A stretch of DNA of 64,000 nucleotides from Echinarachnius parma. Its lineage: Eukaryota; Echinodermata; Echinoidea; Clypeasteroida; Echinarachniidae. The notes below the pieces were generated by a model that made no database searches, was not told the origin of the DNA, and saw only the letters and a list, made by a program, of their open reading frames with translations. Below, piece by piece: positions 23,926 to 34,867 of the stretch (positions within the stretch are counted from its first letter, which is position 1; every line of letters begins with the position of its first letter). Where the stretch lies: the NCBI GenBank assembly GCA_037951105.1, contig JBAMJV010003770.1, forward strand, positions 62,001 to 126,000. The letters are read 5' to 3'. The position numbers were made by a program, and so were the translations under genes.

Positions 23926-24197
23926 CAGGGTGGCCCACAAATAACGGAACGGGGTACTGGCCATTCTAAAGACTCATGATGCCCGCCATACTGCATCGAC
24001 TAACGATCAACCGTGCGCCACTGTGAGTGTGCGTTCAGCTGTGTATAGCATAGAAGTATGACTCCAACACTGCCATTGTATAGAGAAGAAAGGGTACTAA
24101 CAATGGCGCACGCATTGTACGTTACTAGTTGCTATGACGGGCATCATGTGTCTTCATTATAGCAAGCCCCCCGTTCCGTTATTTCTGGGCCACCCTG
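23926..24197. mobile_element. 272-bp mariner-like MITE, present only in copy A
   Basis: It starts CAGGGTGGCCCACAAATAAC and ends GGGCCACCCTG, flanked by TA on both sides (23,924-23,925 and 24,198-24,199). Much of the interior is also inverted: GACTCATGATGCCCGCCATA near 23,970 pairs with TATGACGGGCATCATGTGTC near 24,133. The empty site, a single TA, is seen in copy B at 53,994. TA target duplication and TIRs fit the Tc1/mariner superfamily. It has no transposase. Confidence 0.88.
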
Positions 24198-24571
24198 TAT
24201 AGAATATTGTATAGAGTCTCAGAGTGTGAGACCATGTTTTGTTTTAGTCATTAAATTCATTTTGACTTTAAACATTTTGTGAGAGAATATTCTTTATTTC
24301 TTGTGTACTTTTGGGAAACTACAAAACATCCACGAATCCCTGACACTGGGGACGAAGGTGATTGACAACAAGGCGCCGTCACACTAACATTCCTTTTACA
24401 AAAATACGAGTAATTGCGGAAATCAAATCTACCTAGTTTTGCTAAACGGGGTGATGACGCCTACAAAAACCTTTTTACTCCTAATTATGTAATCCAAACA
24501 TTAGATCAAAAGAAGAACTACTAATTTAATTTACGGTTAATGTGTTAAGCCAATAATCATAATAATATTAT

Positions 24572-25138
24572 TTAAGGGATAGTTGAGTTTTGGTAAAGAG
24601 AGTAGTTTTGGTCAAACTGAATTTTAGTGACTAAAACCTACACCATTACATTACAAACTAATAGTTATAACTCTACCATGCTTGAAAGGAATGCAAACTT
24701 ACTAATGACTAAGTAAAAAGCCTGTTATCATTCAAAAAGAGCCGTTAAAATTCAAGAGGGCGCTCTCTAAAAACTCATCGGTCTCAACCATTGAAACAAA
24801 AATATTGCGCATGGTGTGATGTTTTGTTAAAATAGTGATTAGATAGAGAGATAATCAACATCTATTTAAAAACCTCTTTTGCAAAATTTTAAAAAGAGGA
24901 AGCATTTAAAAAAAATTGAACGGCTGGTTCAAAATTATTGAATACTTGTGGGGCCCCACAATTATTACAAATTGCTATGTTTATGGATATTTCAGCCATT
25001 TCTGAACCGATTTTGATCAAATAAAGTTTATTCTGTCACTAAAATATGCTCTTTCAAATTTTACTCAGTTTTTCATTATCTAACAAAAAAATTATTTTGT
25101 GTAGCGCCCTCTATACCAAAACTCAACTATCCCTTTAA
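24572..25138. mobile_element. TTAAGGGATAG...CTATCCCTTTAA MITE, copy A
   Basis: The left end TTAAGGGATAGTTGAGTTTT and the right end AAAACTCAACTATCCCTTTAA-type sequence are inverted repeats of about 24 bp. The interior is AT-rich and non-coding. The same family occurs at 54,367-54,919 (orthologous copy B), 32,062-32,591 and, partially, 2,830-3,211. The true target duplication cannot be fixed, because the termini themselves end in TTAA. Confidence 0.75.
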
Positions 25139-26192
25139 TACATACTGTTTCTAAGCGCATTTCAAACGGAAGTACAACTAATATGATCTTTCATCATGTT
25201 TCGATTACAAATTTAGGGTATATACATTCATGCAGCTGAACATAAATCTTAATATGACTTTTCATAAGAAATGTTTTATACGATACGGAAACTCTTGAAA
25301 ACTCAATACTATATAATCATAATAATTATGATATTTCAAGTTTTGAAGTTTGAAGTTTATTTATGTCTTATTTCATTATTTGAATGATGTTTGTAATCAT
25401 CTTGCTCTTACATTCTCTCATTATCTTTCATTGTTTCTCTTTAAAACTTTGTTATATTATTTACAACCGCAAAGAAAATTAGAAACGCAATTAAACAACA
25501 ATACTCAATACAGGCTTGTAAACAAACTGCAAACATCACTGGGTAAAATACTATCTTAATTATCATTTCAATGGGTAGGCCTACTATAAGCCAAGAGATG
25601 ATATAGCTCAAAATTGTTTATATAGGCCTACTTGTTTTTGTTTAAACAACGGAAATTATCATGAATGAGAAGTTACTTTCCGATTTAAATACATTAAGAT
25701 AATAATAATAATAATAATATCCAATTATATGAACAGCATAATAAAACAAACAAGATTGTACAAACTCAAAGAATATTGAAATAATAATTTTACTTACAAT
25801 CGAGTCGATACTAAATGTAAAACTGCTTACGTGGAGACAAATCCGGACTAAAAAAAAATGCCTTCAATGGATACATTGATGATTTTCTTTCAATTTCGTT
25901 CTTTTCACTCTTTGTAAAACCCATTGTATACAATATTTATAAATATATCACATTTTAAAAACAACAACAACAAAATATCTTACGTTCGTGTTTATATTAT
26001 CATGTTCCCATCTTGATGGTCTGTAAAACGACGGTAGTAACATTGCGCACTATAAAGCTGGGATAACTTATCCATTGTGTACATAATATATACGTTAACA
26101 AAATCATTAAAACATACAACATTTACAATCAATCAAAACGATATATATATAAAGAACATTCAAAATAAAAAATCTTCGTAAAAATGACTTAC
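25139..26192. other. Intron DNA with a possible decayed exon
   Basis: AT-rich intron sequence with an (ATA)n run near 25,700. At 25,801-25,850 the minus strand shows a T-run acceptor, then AAGCAGTTTTACATTTAGTA and a CGATT/GTAAGT donor. This resembles the downstream part of the alternative exon at 26,193, but its frames are not compatible with the gene. Otherwise nothing is recognised. Confidence 0.4.
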
Positions 26193-26253
26193 ATTCGACT
26201 CGCTCATTGTTGCATAACTGCTCCCGCTCTGCCTCCGATGGTTTTAACACCAT
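26193..26253 (-). CDS. Possible alternative first exon of the same gene, copy A
   Basis: The minus strand has an ATG at 26,253 followed by MVLKPSEAEREQLCNNERVE and a donor GAAT/GTAAGT. The exon ends in the same phase and with the same last base as exon 1. Joined to exon 2 it also makes the codon TGC (Cys). Its end, EREQLCNNERVEC, resembles the end of exon 1, ERQRLYNQEQREC. No acceptor I could find allows clean splicing after exon 1, because the best in-frame one would create a stop. An alternative first exon is therefore the better reading. It is kept in copy B (55,921-55,981) with one change, Asn to Lys. It could instead be a fossil of exon duplication. Confidence 0.4.
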
Positions 26254-26339
26254 AAACCAAATATAAGGATCAACATAACAATACAAATCTTAAATATCGA
26301 ATATTCGAAACAAACGCAAAATCTCAATAAATGACTTAC

Positions 26340-26541
26340 ACTCCCTCTGCTCCTGGTTATAGAGCCGCTGCCTCTCCAGCTTACAGCCATCATCGAGGTC
26401 AGCGGTGATCTCCGGGAGAGGGTTTGTCCTGTTGTTGAATTGGGGGACCCTCTTCAGCTCCCCCAGCTGACCCTTATTCTTTTCCTTCTTTCGACCCTTC
26501 TGACCCTTTTTCTGGCCCTTCGGTGGCTTTTCTTCCTCCAT
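26340..26541 (-). CDS. Same gene, copy A, exon 1 of 4 (start, Lys-rich)
   Basis: ATG at 26,541 starts 67 codons plus one base, ending at the donor GAGT/GTAAGT. The N-terminus is strongly basic, MEEEKPPKGQKKGQKGRKKE, which could serve nuclear, RNA or microtubule binding (inference). A short predicted helix near the end, KLERQRLYNQEQRE, continues across the junction Cys68 into exon 2. The frame joins exon 2 exactly (T plus GC gives Cys). With exons 2 to 4 the coding length is 202+744+339+521 = 1,806 nt, which is 601 residues plus stop. The peptide is identical in copy B. There is no signal peptide or membrane segment. The function is not recognised. Confidence 0.8.
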
Positions 26542-28024
26542 CGTGATGGTCTGTCTTAGGTGGCCCCCTATATGGGCAGGGAATTTTTGTTTCGGCTTTC
26601 TTTTCCCCGAGTTTTATTAGTATTTTGTCTTAAAAAGACGAGTTTGCAGACAGGTTCTGCGTGTTGGTTATTTGAGTTTGTTTCAAAGTTTTCCTTGATG
26701 ACTTTTGTGATTGTTGGTAGTTCTTAATTCGGTATCCAACAGGAAACCGAGTTGAAAAGTTTCACAAATTCAGTAGATTCTGCTTTTTGGTCTGATTGAG
26801 CAGATTTCCTGGTGACTTTTAAAGGCAAATTTCTTAGAAATTTCGCTGTGCGTCTGATTAGTATCTTTCGCAATAGTCAACTGTGAATTCCTATATGTAA
26901 AGAGTATGTTGACTAAAAAATGTGCGGTTGATATGGTAATTTCATGCGGGCTGGGGGGAGGGGATGCGTTTATCCATATGCGCGCAAAGTATTATGACGT
27001 ATGAAAGGAATTCTTGCTCGCGCGCTCCTGATAGTGTGTGCGGCGAGTGGAATTCTTCATTATTCTTTATAAAGGGGTAGAAGTTGTGATTTCGAAGCGA
27101 AGGATACTTGGTGCTTGGTATGTTTATCTTCCTGATACTCTAAAAAGGAGTTTTGACTGGAGAAATATAACGAGTTTACACTAAAATTAAAATTCTTTGT
27201 TTTCCAGATTTAAACTTAATCGTTATAAAGTAATACAAAGACCAATAGATGTCAAACACTCATACACACCAACCTTTAGAAAATGGTTAGTTCTACCGCA
27301 TACGAAAATATGTATAAGATATCTGACCTAATGAATCAGAACAGTCTTATTGACATCCCTTCTCATCGAAATAATGAATATGTACATTGCATTTGTATAT
27401 GTTTTGTTCGCTTAGTTGCTGAAACACTTTTTTTATCAGTTCAAAATGGTGGAAATAGCGTCAATTGGCGGCCATTTTGAATGTGCTAATTTTATTTGTG
27501 TATGTTATATGAGTAAATCATACAATTGATAATTATTTCATTCGCATAAAGTGTTTAAGACAGTGATTATAAGTGTTACATTCAGTAGGCCTAAATTTCC
27601 CCCAAATAATAAATTTTGTACGACTTTTCTGTCATGGCGGCCACTAATTTGCACATTTGTGCATCTTTTTTTTCCACTAAATACATCAGCGTTATCTTAT
27701 TTATGTTCCTTTTGATATAAAACATAATTTTAGACAGTAAATTTGCAGATTTTGATCGCCCGGTTGCAAAGTAATTGAATAAACACGTTTTACAGGTTTT
27801 ACAAAGGTGTCATTTTGGCGGCCATTTTGTTTATGCAAATTAGATGGTCAATAACTCAAAATTATGCTTGGGAAAAGGGTTTATCGGATTCAGCACCCCT
27901 AAATTATGTAAAATAGCTTGATTCCCAACTTTTACCCTCAAATGCTTCTAGGTTCTTATAAAGAGCTCTTTTTCAGTAATCCGTCTAGACTATTTTGTAT
28001 AAAAGGTATAGAAGCGCACGTCAA
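26542..28024. other. Upstream flank of gene A and spacer between segment copies
   Basis: To 27,336 this is the 5' flank of the minus-strand gene and is shared with copy B. No TATA box that I would defend is visible. From 27,337 the sequence is not shared with copy B. GGCGGCCATTTTG recurs there at 27,467 and 27,817, with a related GGCGGCCACTAATTTG at 27,636, giving a spacing of roughly 170-180 bp. This suggests a decayed tandem repeat. No gene is supported. Confidence 0.5.
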
Positions 28025-28659
28025 TCCGGTAGTATTCTTTGAACTATACAGGGTGGCCAAACAAAAACGGAACTGCGGAACATAATGTATACATCCCCAA
28101 CAGAACAGAATGAACGGAGAGGGGATCAGTGAGTAAATTTATACCAAGATTTTAATCGCCGTTTGACTTCATTTAAGACGATCATCTTGGTCGCATTTTG
28201 GGTCCTCTTGTCAAATTGAAAAAAAAATTGGCCTGTTATTCAGTGCATCTTTCACTGCTCATGCTAAACTTATGACAAGCAAACAATGCGAAAGAGCTGG
28301 TTAATTTATTTTTTATTTTTGTCATTATTTGAAACCGGATAATGATGGGGTCACAAAATTCAACCCAGAACGAAAAATAGATATAAATGTTCCACATCCA
28401 CCGAAACGGTATCGGCACGTACCATAGCGTTGGCCTATGCCTACAGGCTGCCTCCGGTGGGAAAATGTTGGGAAATATAGGCAAATCCCGTTACGTATTG
28501 GTTTTTTGGTTGGGGACTGTGTCAAAATTTGACAATTTAAAACCACATATTCAGCAAAGTTATGTTTGTCTGTGTGTGTGGGTGGATGAGTGTTTGTATA
28601 ATATAATGTACGTGTTTGTGCGTGTGTGCTTTAGTGTGAGAGTATAATATATGAGTATG
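28025..28659. repeat. Left margin of duplicated segment, diverged copy B part
   Basis: It corresponds to 4,713-5,530. It begins TCCGGTAGTATTC, with CAGGGTGGCC after TA at 28,049, and shares AAACCGGATAATGATGGG and GGGAAATATAGGCAAATCCC. Divergence is much greater than in the main duplicated segment, and a block of about 150 bp present in copy A is missing. It ends in a TG-rich stretch where two elements have inserted. No gene is supported. Confidence 0.6.
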
Positions 28660-28868
28660 CAGGCCCGTAGCCAGGATTTTTCATGGGGAGGTGCGTAATT
28701 TACAAAAATTTGACCGAGACCACTTTCTGACCTTTCTGATTTTTTTTGGATTTTTAAATTTTTAAATTTTAAATTTTTATTTATTTATTTTTTATTTTTA
28801 TTTTTTTTGGGGGGGGGGGGGGGGGCGTACGCACTCAACGCACCCCCTCCCCCCTGGCTACGGGCCTG
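28660..28868. mobile_element. 209-bp foldback MITE with CAGGCCCGTAGCCAGG termini
   Basis: CAGGCCCGTAGCCAGG at the left and CCTGGCTACGGGCCTG at the right are a perfect 16-bp inverted pair. GGGGAGGTGCG and CGCACCCCCTCC extend the match further inside. The interior is T-rich followed by a long G run. GTATG directly precedes the element and also follows the later insertion at its right end, so a 5-bp target duplication is possible. It resembles the GGCGTAG-type units at 250-1,990. Confidence 0.75.
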
Positions 28869-30071
28869 GGCCGGTATTCAATTCCGTACTTAGAATAAGT
28901 AAGAATTTTACTTAGTAAATTGCTAAGCTAAGAACTTTACTTATCTCGTATTCAAATCGCATTTTAGACTTTTTGCTTACATAAGCAAAATCTAAGTAAA
29001 ATACTTGTGACGTCACAATGGTTTGTAAATTAGTACTGATGGTATCCGCGAACCATTTTGTGCGACGCTTGTCTATGGGAATTCACGTGTTAAAACAAAA
29101 TCGCAAATCAATTTTGTGCGACGCTTGTCAATGGGAATTCATGTGTTAAAACAAAATTGCATGATCATAACAGCAATCTTGATTGAAACGTTACGTTATT
29201 ACGGTATTATATGGAGCAGTCAAAGCTTCAAAATGAGCAGAAACACATCAAAGTCGAGGAATAAAATCACTGCTTGCTTATGGTTTTCTTGAGTTTGTAT
29301 GAGGTATGCCATGTCGATTGTCGGATCCATAATATGCAGGCCTATGATCTAGGCTATGCTCTTGTGAAAGTTTGATCGTTTGAAGCTCCGAAAGTGGAGA
29401 CAGTTATTGATTTTTTACATAATATGATCCATATGATGCCTCCGGTCCAATAACGAACCAGCAAACTATTTTCAAACATGAAATATACTTGTATGATAAA
29501 GAAGTATTAAAAATAACTTACCCGCCGGCTGTGACCATTATTTAATGTCCCATAAATATATCACTTGCAATGTTTGAAGAATATGTCCACCAAAATGGCA
29601 TGGATTACTACAATAGTAGATCACATTATATCCACACTTGAACATCCATACAAGTAAACAAAAGATGAACAAATCAAACAGATAATATTCGGTAACAGCT
29701 TGCTTTTTTTCTTTTCCCTGTTTGATTGCCATTCACTATTTTTGTTCTTAATAGTGCACTGTACACAACCAAAGACGCTTAATGGAAAGACCGACCACTG
29801 GACAATTTTCTTGTACAAAGTGAATGGGCAGCGCGCGATGTCCTCAGTTAATGCGCGCAATTACAGTCCTGACGTCACAATGCAAATTGCACAGGGGGTT
29901 CCCCACATGTTGCAGTTGTTGTTGTTGCTGCTGGCTTAATGTGAATGACTCGGCTATTTTTAGCCTAGCAACAACACTGTTTTCGGAAATAAATCAGCTG
30001 ACTAAGCGCACCGATTTTATAATGCGCACACATACGCAGTTATCATTGGTCAATTATTCCACAAAGCCACT

Positions 30072-30188
30072 GGCGTAAATCTGTTCGGAAAGCACAATGC
30101 ATTGGGGGGTCGAGCAATTGTTCACAAACCGTTTGTGAACAATTGCTCGACCCCCCAATGCATTGTGTTTTCCGGACAGATTTACGCC
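30072..30188. repeat. 117-bp near-perfect palindrome inside the Harbinger-like element
   Basis: GGCGTAAATCTGTTCGGAAA at the left and its complement TTTCCGGACAGATTTACGCC at the right enclose inverted CACAATGCATTGGGGGGTCG arms. The arms meet at CACAAACCGTTTGTG near 30,130. A closely related palindrome sits inside the unrelated Crypton-like element at 41,204-41,297. Confidence 0.85.
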
Positions 30189-31055
30189 CAGGGGGGTGTC
30201 ACTGCTGCCAGAGTGCCGCGATTTTTGGTCATCGAAAGGAATACCACTGCAGGTTGCATTATGGGATACTTGGGAATTACATAAACCAATCACAGAGCAG
30301 TTCATACGCGTCGTCACCAGATCGAGGTCAATAAAACAAGTTCATATGCATACGTCACCATAGATCCCATTGTTCTCAAGCGTGATACAATCTAGGACAG
30401 TGCGCAGGAAAATAGGCGCGATAGTCTACGCGCACTTCATAGCATGATGATTGGTCAAGTCTTTCTAGGTCACGACGCGATGACGTCTAGTGGTATTCCT
30501 TTTGTGCTTCAAAAATCGGTTCACTCCGCCATGTTGCCCATGTACAAAGTCTATTGGACACGTGACTTGCGCGCGTTAAGTGAGCCTTCTAGTTATAAAC
30601 GGGTTGGTTTGTTTATTCATACCAGGGGGGTGTCACTGCTGCCAGACTGCCGCGATTTTTGGTCATCGAAAGGAATACCACTGCAGGTTGCATTATGGGA
30701 TACTTGGGAATTACATAAACCAATCACAGAGCAGTTCATACGCGTCGTCACCAGATCGAGGTCAATAAAACAAGTTCATATGCATACGTCACCATAGATC
30801 CCATTGTTCTCAAGCGTGATACAATCTAGGACAGTGCGCAGGAAAATAGGCGCGATAGTCTACGCGCACTTCATAGCATGATGATTGGTCAAGTCTTTCT
30901 AGGTCACGACGCGATGACGTCTAGTGGTATTCCTTTTGTGCTTCAAAAATCGGTTCACTCCGCCATGTTGCCCATGTACAAAGTCTATTGGACACGTGAC
31001 TTGCGCGCGTTAAGTGAGCCTTCTAGTTATAAACGGGTTGGTTTGTTTATTCATA
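30188..31055. repeat. 434-bp direct tandem duplication
   Basis: The block beginning CCAGGGGGGTGTCACTGCTG at 30,188 recurs at 30,622. The only change I saw is GCCAGAGTGC to GCCAGACTGC. Within each block GGAATACCACT and AGTGGTATTCC face each other, so each block is itself partly inverted. Matching short peptides from the two blocks are an effect of the duplication and not evidence of a gene. Confidence 0.92.
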
Positions 31056-32061
31056 CTTCTATGATTCATACTTCTATGTTTACGCCAGTGCACAAAGCAG
31101 TATCATGTTGGGAAGAACAAAGTCGATTGGTTTGTCGGTGCGTATATTCCAGACAGTGTGCGTGATAATATGCAAATATCCAAATATGCCATTGCCTGTT
31201 TATTTTGCACGTTCGAGATCTGTGAATTTAACAATTCTTTATTTCAAAAATGTGAGTGAAAATCTCTAAAAGCTCATCGACAATAATTTTTAAATATTTT
31301 TACATATACAAAGACAATATTGAATTAGAAAAACAATGTGTCCCCCAGGTGTACTCAACTTGGAGATAAGCTGATGTTCAATCGTCATACTAGCCTGAAT
31401 TTGCCGAGTTTATATAAGTAAGTTCTGATCCTTACTTTTGTTTAAATTAATACTAACAAAGGGAACATTTGTTCCAAACAAGCTCATCGACAATAATTTG
31501 TAAATGTTTTTTAATTAATTAAAATAAACAAGATTCAGTACTGTACCCAAACCTCTGGGTGTACCCAACTTTCTCTTTAGCTCGATTTGAATCTTCATTC
31601 TGTTTGAAGGGACATCGCTGCGCGACCGCCAGTGATCTGTCTTGTAATTCTACAGTCTTTGACACAACCTTTTGGCGCGTAGATCTGTGATTTCATGTGC
31701 GCAACGACTCTTAATGCGCCTGAATTGAAGCGCACTGCGCACAGTTTGCTTTGATAATGCGCTTATATCATCTTAAATTATAACTTTCAGGGGAAGGGGG
31801 TTGTATTTCTATTTCGGAGCATTTAATGTCGTTTTACCACCATATTAAATGCCCGTTTCCCACTAATTCCAGCGTTAAGCTATGCTTAAGTGTCCTAATG
31901 GTTTTCCTAAGTTTAAGCAAATTACTTAGTCACAATGAGGGATTTGAATAGCAACCTTGCTTAAGTAAAGTACTTCGGTAATTTACTAAGACAAAATCAT
32001 ACTTTACTTAGTAAAATACTTAGCCGATGAATTGAATCTCAATTTTGGCTAAGTAATTTAC
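31056..32061. other. Interior of the Harbinger-like element, no gene seen
   Basis: AT-rich and GC-rich patches. AAGCTCATCGACAATAATTT occurs twice (31,270 and 31,479), suggesting a diverged internal duplication. No transposase-like reading frame is visible. Confidence 0.45.
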
Positions 32062-32591
32062 TTAAAGGGGTAGTTTAGTTTTGGTAGAGAGGGCGTGCAC
32101 ATCACAATTTTTTTGTGAGATAATGAAAAACTGAGTGTCGAATTTGAGAGAACATGTAGTTTTAATGGCAGAATAAACTTTATTTGGTCAAAATCGACCC
32201 AGAAACGGCTGAAATATCAATAAATATATCTGATCTTATAATTATTTGGGGCCCAAATAATTAGATGTTTTTTCAAAAAATAAAAAAAAATGCTTGCACC
32301 TTTTCAAAAATTTTCAAAAGCGTTGTTGATGATCTCTCTATTTAATCATTATTTCAATAAAACATCACATGCATAATTTTGTATGAAAAATTGTTGAAAC
32401 CAATGTCTCTTAAGAAAGCGCCCTCTTGTGTTTGAATGGCTCTTTTTGAATGATAACGGGCTTTTTACTTAGTCGTTTGTAATTTTGTATACCTTTCGAG
32501 CATGGTGGAGTTATAACTATTAGTTTATAATGTTACTGTCCAGGTTTGGTTACTTAAGTTCAGCCTTACCAAAACTGTACTACCCCTTTAA
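32062..32591. mobile_element. Nested TTAAAGGGGTAG...CTACCCCTTTAA MITE
   Basis: The ends TTAAAGGGGTAGTTTAGTTT and AAAACTGTACTACCCCTTTAA-type sequence are inverted repeats. It interrupts the ACTTAGTAAA-rich right terminal region of the Harbinger-like element, so it arrived later. The interior matches the elements at 24,572 and 2,830, including the phrase GGCTCTTTTTGAATGATAAC. Confidence 0.75.
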
Positions 32592-32940
32592 GCCAAATAC
32601 TAAGTAAATTGCTTAAATGTTGTACTTAAGTACGGAATTGAATACGGGCCCTGGTATGTATGTGTAAGTACGTGTGTGCGTGTGTGTATCGGTACATGTG
32701 TATGTGTTTTGTTTCATCACTTAATTGTTTTCTTGATGCATATAACAAAAGTAGACTGATTGAACTAATTGGACTAATCGCATTACTATTTGATCCCTCA
32801 ATATATGTACACATTCAATAGCCTTTGAAGAACTTGGTATTGAAATATCTAAAACAAGTTTATATTGCTTATATAAAATATCAGTCACACATCATGAGGT
32901 CACGCATGACAAAATACACATTTGACAGGAATATGATATA

Positions 32941-34658
32941 TTCGATTTTTATTGATTTTTCATTAAATACATCCGTATAATCTCATATTCGATATATAAT
33001 TTTCATAACCATTTCAGTCAATCAATGACATCTTTATATTTCAGTATATTTCTCTAGATTTTCATATATCATTTCATATTCTCAATATCAATTTTATCCA
33101 TCATAATCTTTTTGGTCAATTTATTTTGTTGTTGATAAATAGTTGTTTGTTGTTACAATCCAGATGATTATTATTGCCCCCATCCAAATAACTTTTTATA
33201 ATTAAAAAAAAAGCAATTAAAGCTTATTTTTCTGTTTCGAATCATAACTTTCACCAAGTGATGATAATTTGTTTCAAAACTGCTTACTTGTTTGTTAGTT
33301 AGATATGTTGTTGTTGTTGTTACAACAATCTGATTGATTGTATATGGCCCCCTCCGAAATCGAATGAAACATTTGACTTGAAATTTCATTCGTCAAGTTT
33401 ACACTTGTAACATTCCTGTTTCTAGATTTCGTTAATATTTAGAAACATTTCATATTTTCTCATCATAATCTGAAAATCTGACATTTTGTCAATTCAAATT
33501 TTCATATCAATAATTCCCCGTGAATTAACGCTACACAAAAATAGTAAATAATTATTGCTTACAACTACAAAAGGTTATTTATCAAAGGAAATTGGGATAT
33601 CGGCTCAAGTATTTCTTGGACTTTGTAAGATTCTGAGTGATAGCAATATTGGACTAAGATATACTTTGAGGATAATATCATCACTCATAGTCGACAGTTA
33701 TTGAAAACAAAAATTCATATTTGGGAATTAGTCCGAGTGGGAGATGATGTCAGTGAGGATCTCATGAACCATATTCACGGCATGACGATTACGACGCCGA
33801 TAAGGTCAAGATGGTACGTCGCCGTTAGATCCAAGGATCGTTTGTATGCGAGCATGGTCTTGGTTTCAAGCTGGTTAGTGATGCTTGTTCAGCATCTGAA
33901 ACTGGTCGGTCGAATCTGGTCGTGGATTTGGTGTGTTTTCAACCAGATAGGCCCTTGCTTTGCAGGTAGTATTGCAGGAGGTGTTAAAGGCAAGATCGGC
34001 ATAACTGGCAGATGTTGGTAGTCAAAGGGTCTTGACCATGCATGGCGCTACAAAGTCCTTTAAAGCTGGGACAGGTGTCAAGTCCAGACTTAGAGATTTT
34101 GCTGGTGACCGATTTATAAGCATTATCGACGTCATAGATCGGTTGCATGATGGTTGTATTGGTATGATATGGATGTCAAGATCTAACGACATCGCATACA
34201 TTTCCGGTTTGGTGTACTTGAGCTGGCTTTTGGATGAGAGGAGTGGAGATTGTCATTCATGGTTATCACTGATTGTGTTTCTCGGATAGAGTCAAGATCG
34301 ATGGTGGTGATCAATGGTGGTGTGATGATCACGGTCGGTGCTGATCACTGATGTCGTATCTCACGAGAGAGATATGATGACCGGTGTTAGTGGTGATCGA
34401 TGGTGGTGGTGATCAGTGACCAGGAACAGTTTGGTGATCAATGATGGTGAAGATCACCGACTCCGTATAATATATCCGATATGATGTGGATGGGGGTGCT
34501 CAGTGAAGGTGATGACGGTTTAACCATGATGACGGACGAGGGCTATTAAATCTTCCTCTACGATGTTGATGTTAAGTAGAGGTGTCAACGAGTGTCGGAC
34601 AAGATGTCGATGCCCGACTGTCCGGCAGAGGCAGTGCTTTTGTCTGTATAGATTTGGA
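32941..34658. other. Non-coding DNA, copy B equivalent of 5,851-7,577
   Basis: AT-rich, then rich in GGTGGTGATC motifs. Frames such as the one at 33,701-34,021 are interrupted by indels in copy A and therefore are not conserved genes. Confidence 0.55.
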
Positions 34659-34795
34659 GTGCGTTTAAATACACGCGTCGAGCCCAGACCCAGTGCTTTG
34701 AAACGTGTTCCAGGCTAATGTTTTAACACCAAACATAAGCCTGGAACACGCTTCAGAACACTGGTTCTGGGAAAGGCAGATGTATCTAAACACAC
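34659..34795. mobile_element. Small foldback element, copy B
   Basis: Counterpart of 7,578-7,714, with the same inner hairpin GTGTTCCAGGCT/AGCCTGGAACAC and a few substitutions. Confidence 0.65.
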
Positions 34796-34867
34796 CCCTT
34801 AGACCCCAATGAGTGATTGTTGTGCGAGCGTTCAATGTTGTAAGGTCTCTGCTGTTTAACTTGAGGA

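Larger units (their letters stand above)
5851..27336. repeat. Duplicated segment, copy A (21.5 kb)
   Basis: From TTCGATTTTTATTGATTTTT at 5,851 to ATCTGACCTAATGAAT ending at 27,336, the sequence is collinear and in the same orientation as 32,941-57,060. Most stretches differ only by scattered substitutions and small indels. Copy A lacks the SINE, Crypton-like element, second palindromic MITE and LINE fragment of copy B. It uniquely carries the 272-bp MITE at 23,926, an extra 173-bp repeat at 23,680 and an expanded minisatellite near 14,000. It contains one intact four-exon minus-strand gene. Confidence 0.9.
28869..32650. mobile_element. 3.8-kb Harbinger-like composite element (non-autonomous)
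   Basis: The termini are GGCCGGTATTCAATTCCGTA and the inverted TACGGAATTGAATACGGGCC. Both ends continue with many ACTTAAGT/ACTTAGTAAA subrepeats, and CTG flanks both sides (28,866-28,868 and 32,651-32,653). TIRs of the GGGCCCGTATTC type with a 3-bp target duplication are typical of PIF/Harbinger elements. I see no transposase or Myb-like gene. The interior carries a foldback unit, a 434-bp tandem duplication and a nested MITE. It inserted into the end of the preceding foldback MITE. Confidence 0.65.

Noticed and set aside
30054-31165. Set of short frames around 30,054-31,165 as a small gene family
   Set aside because: They come from the palindrome and the 434-bp duplication inside a mobile element; no domain is recognisable.
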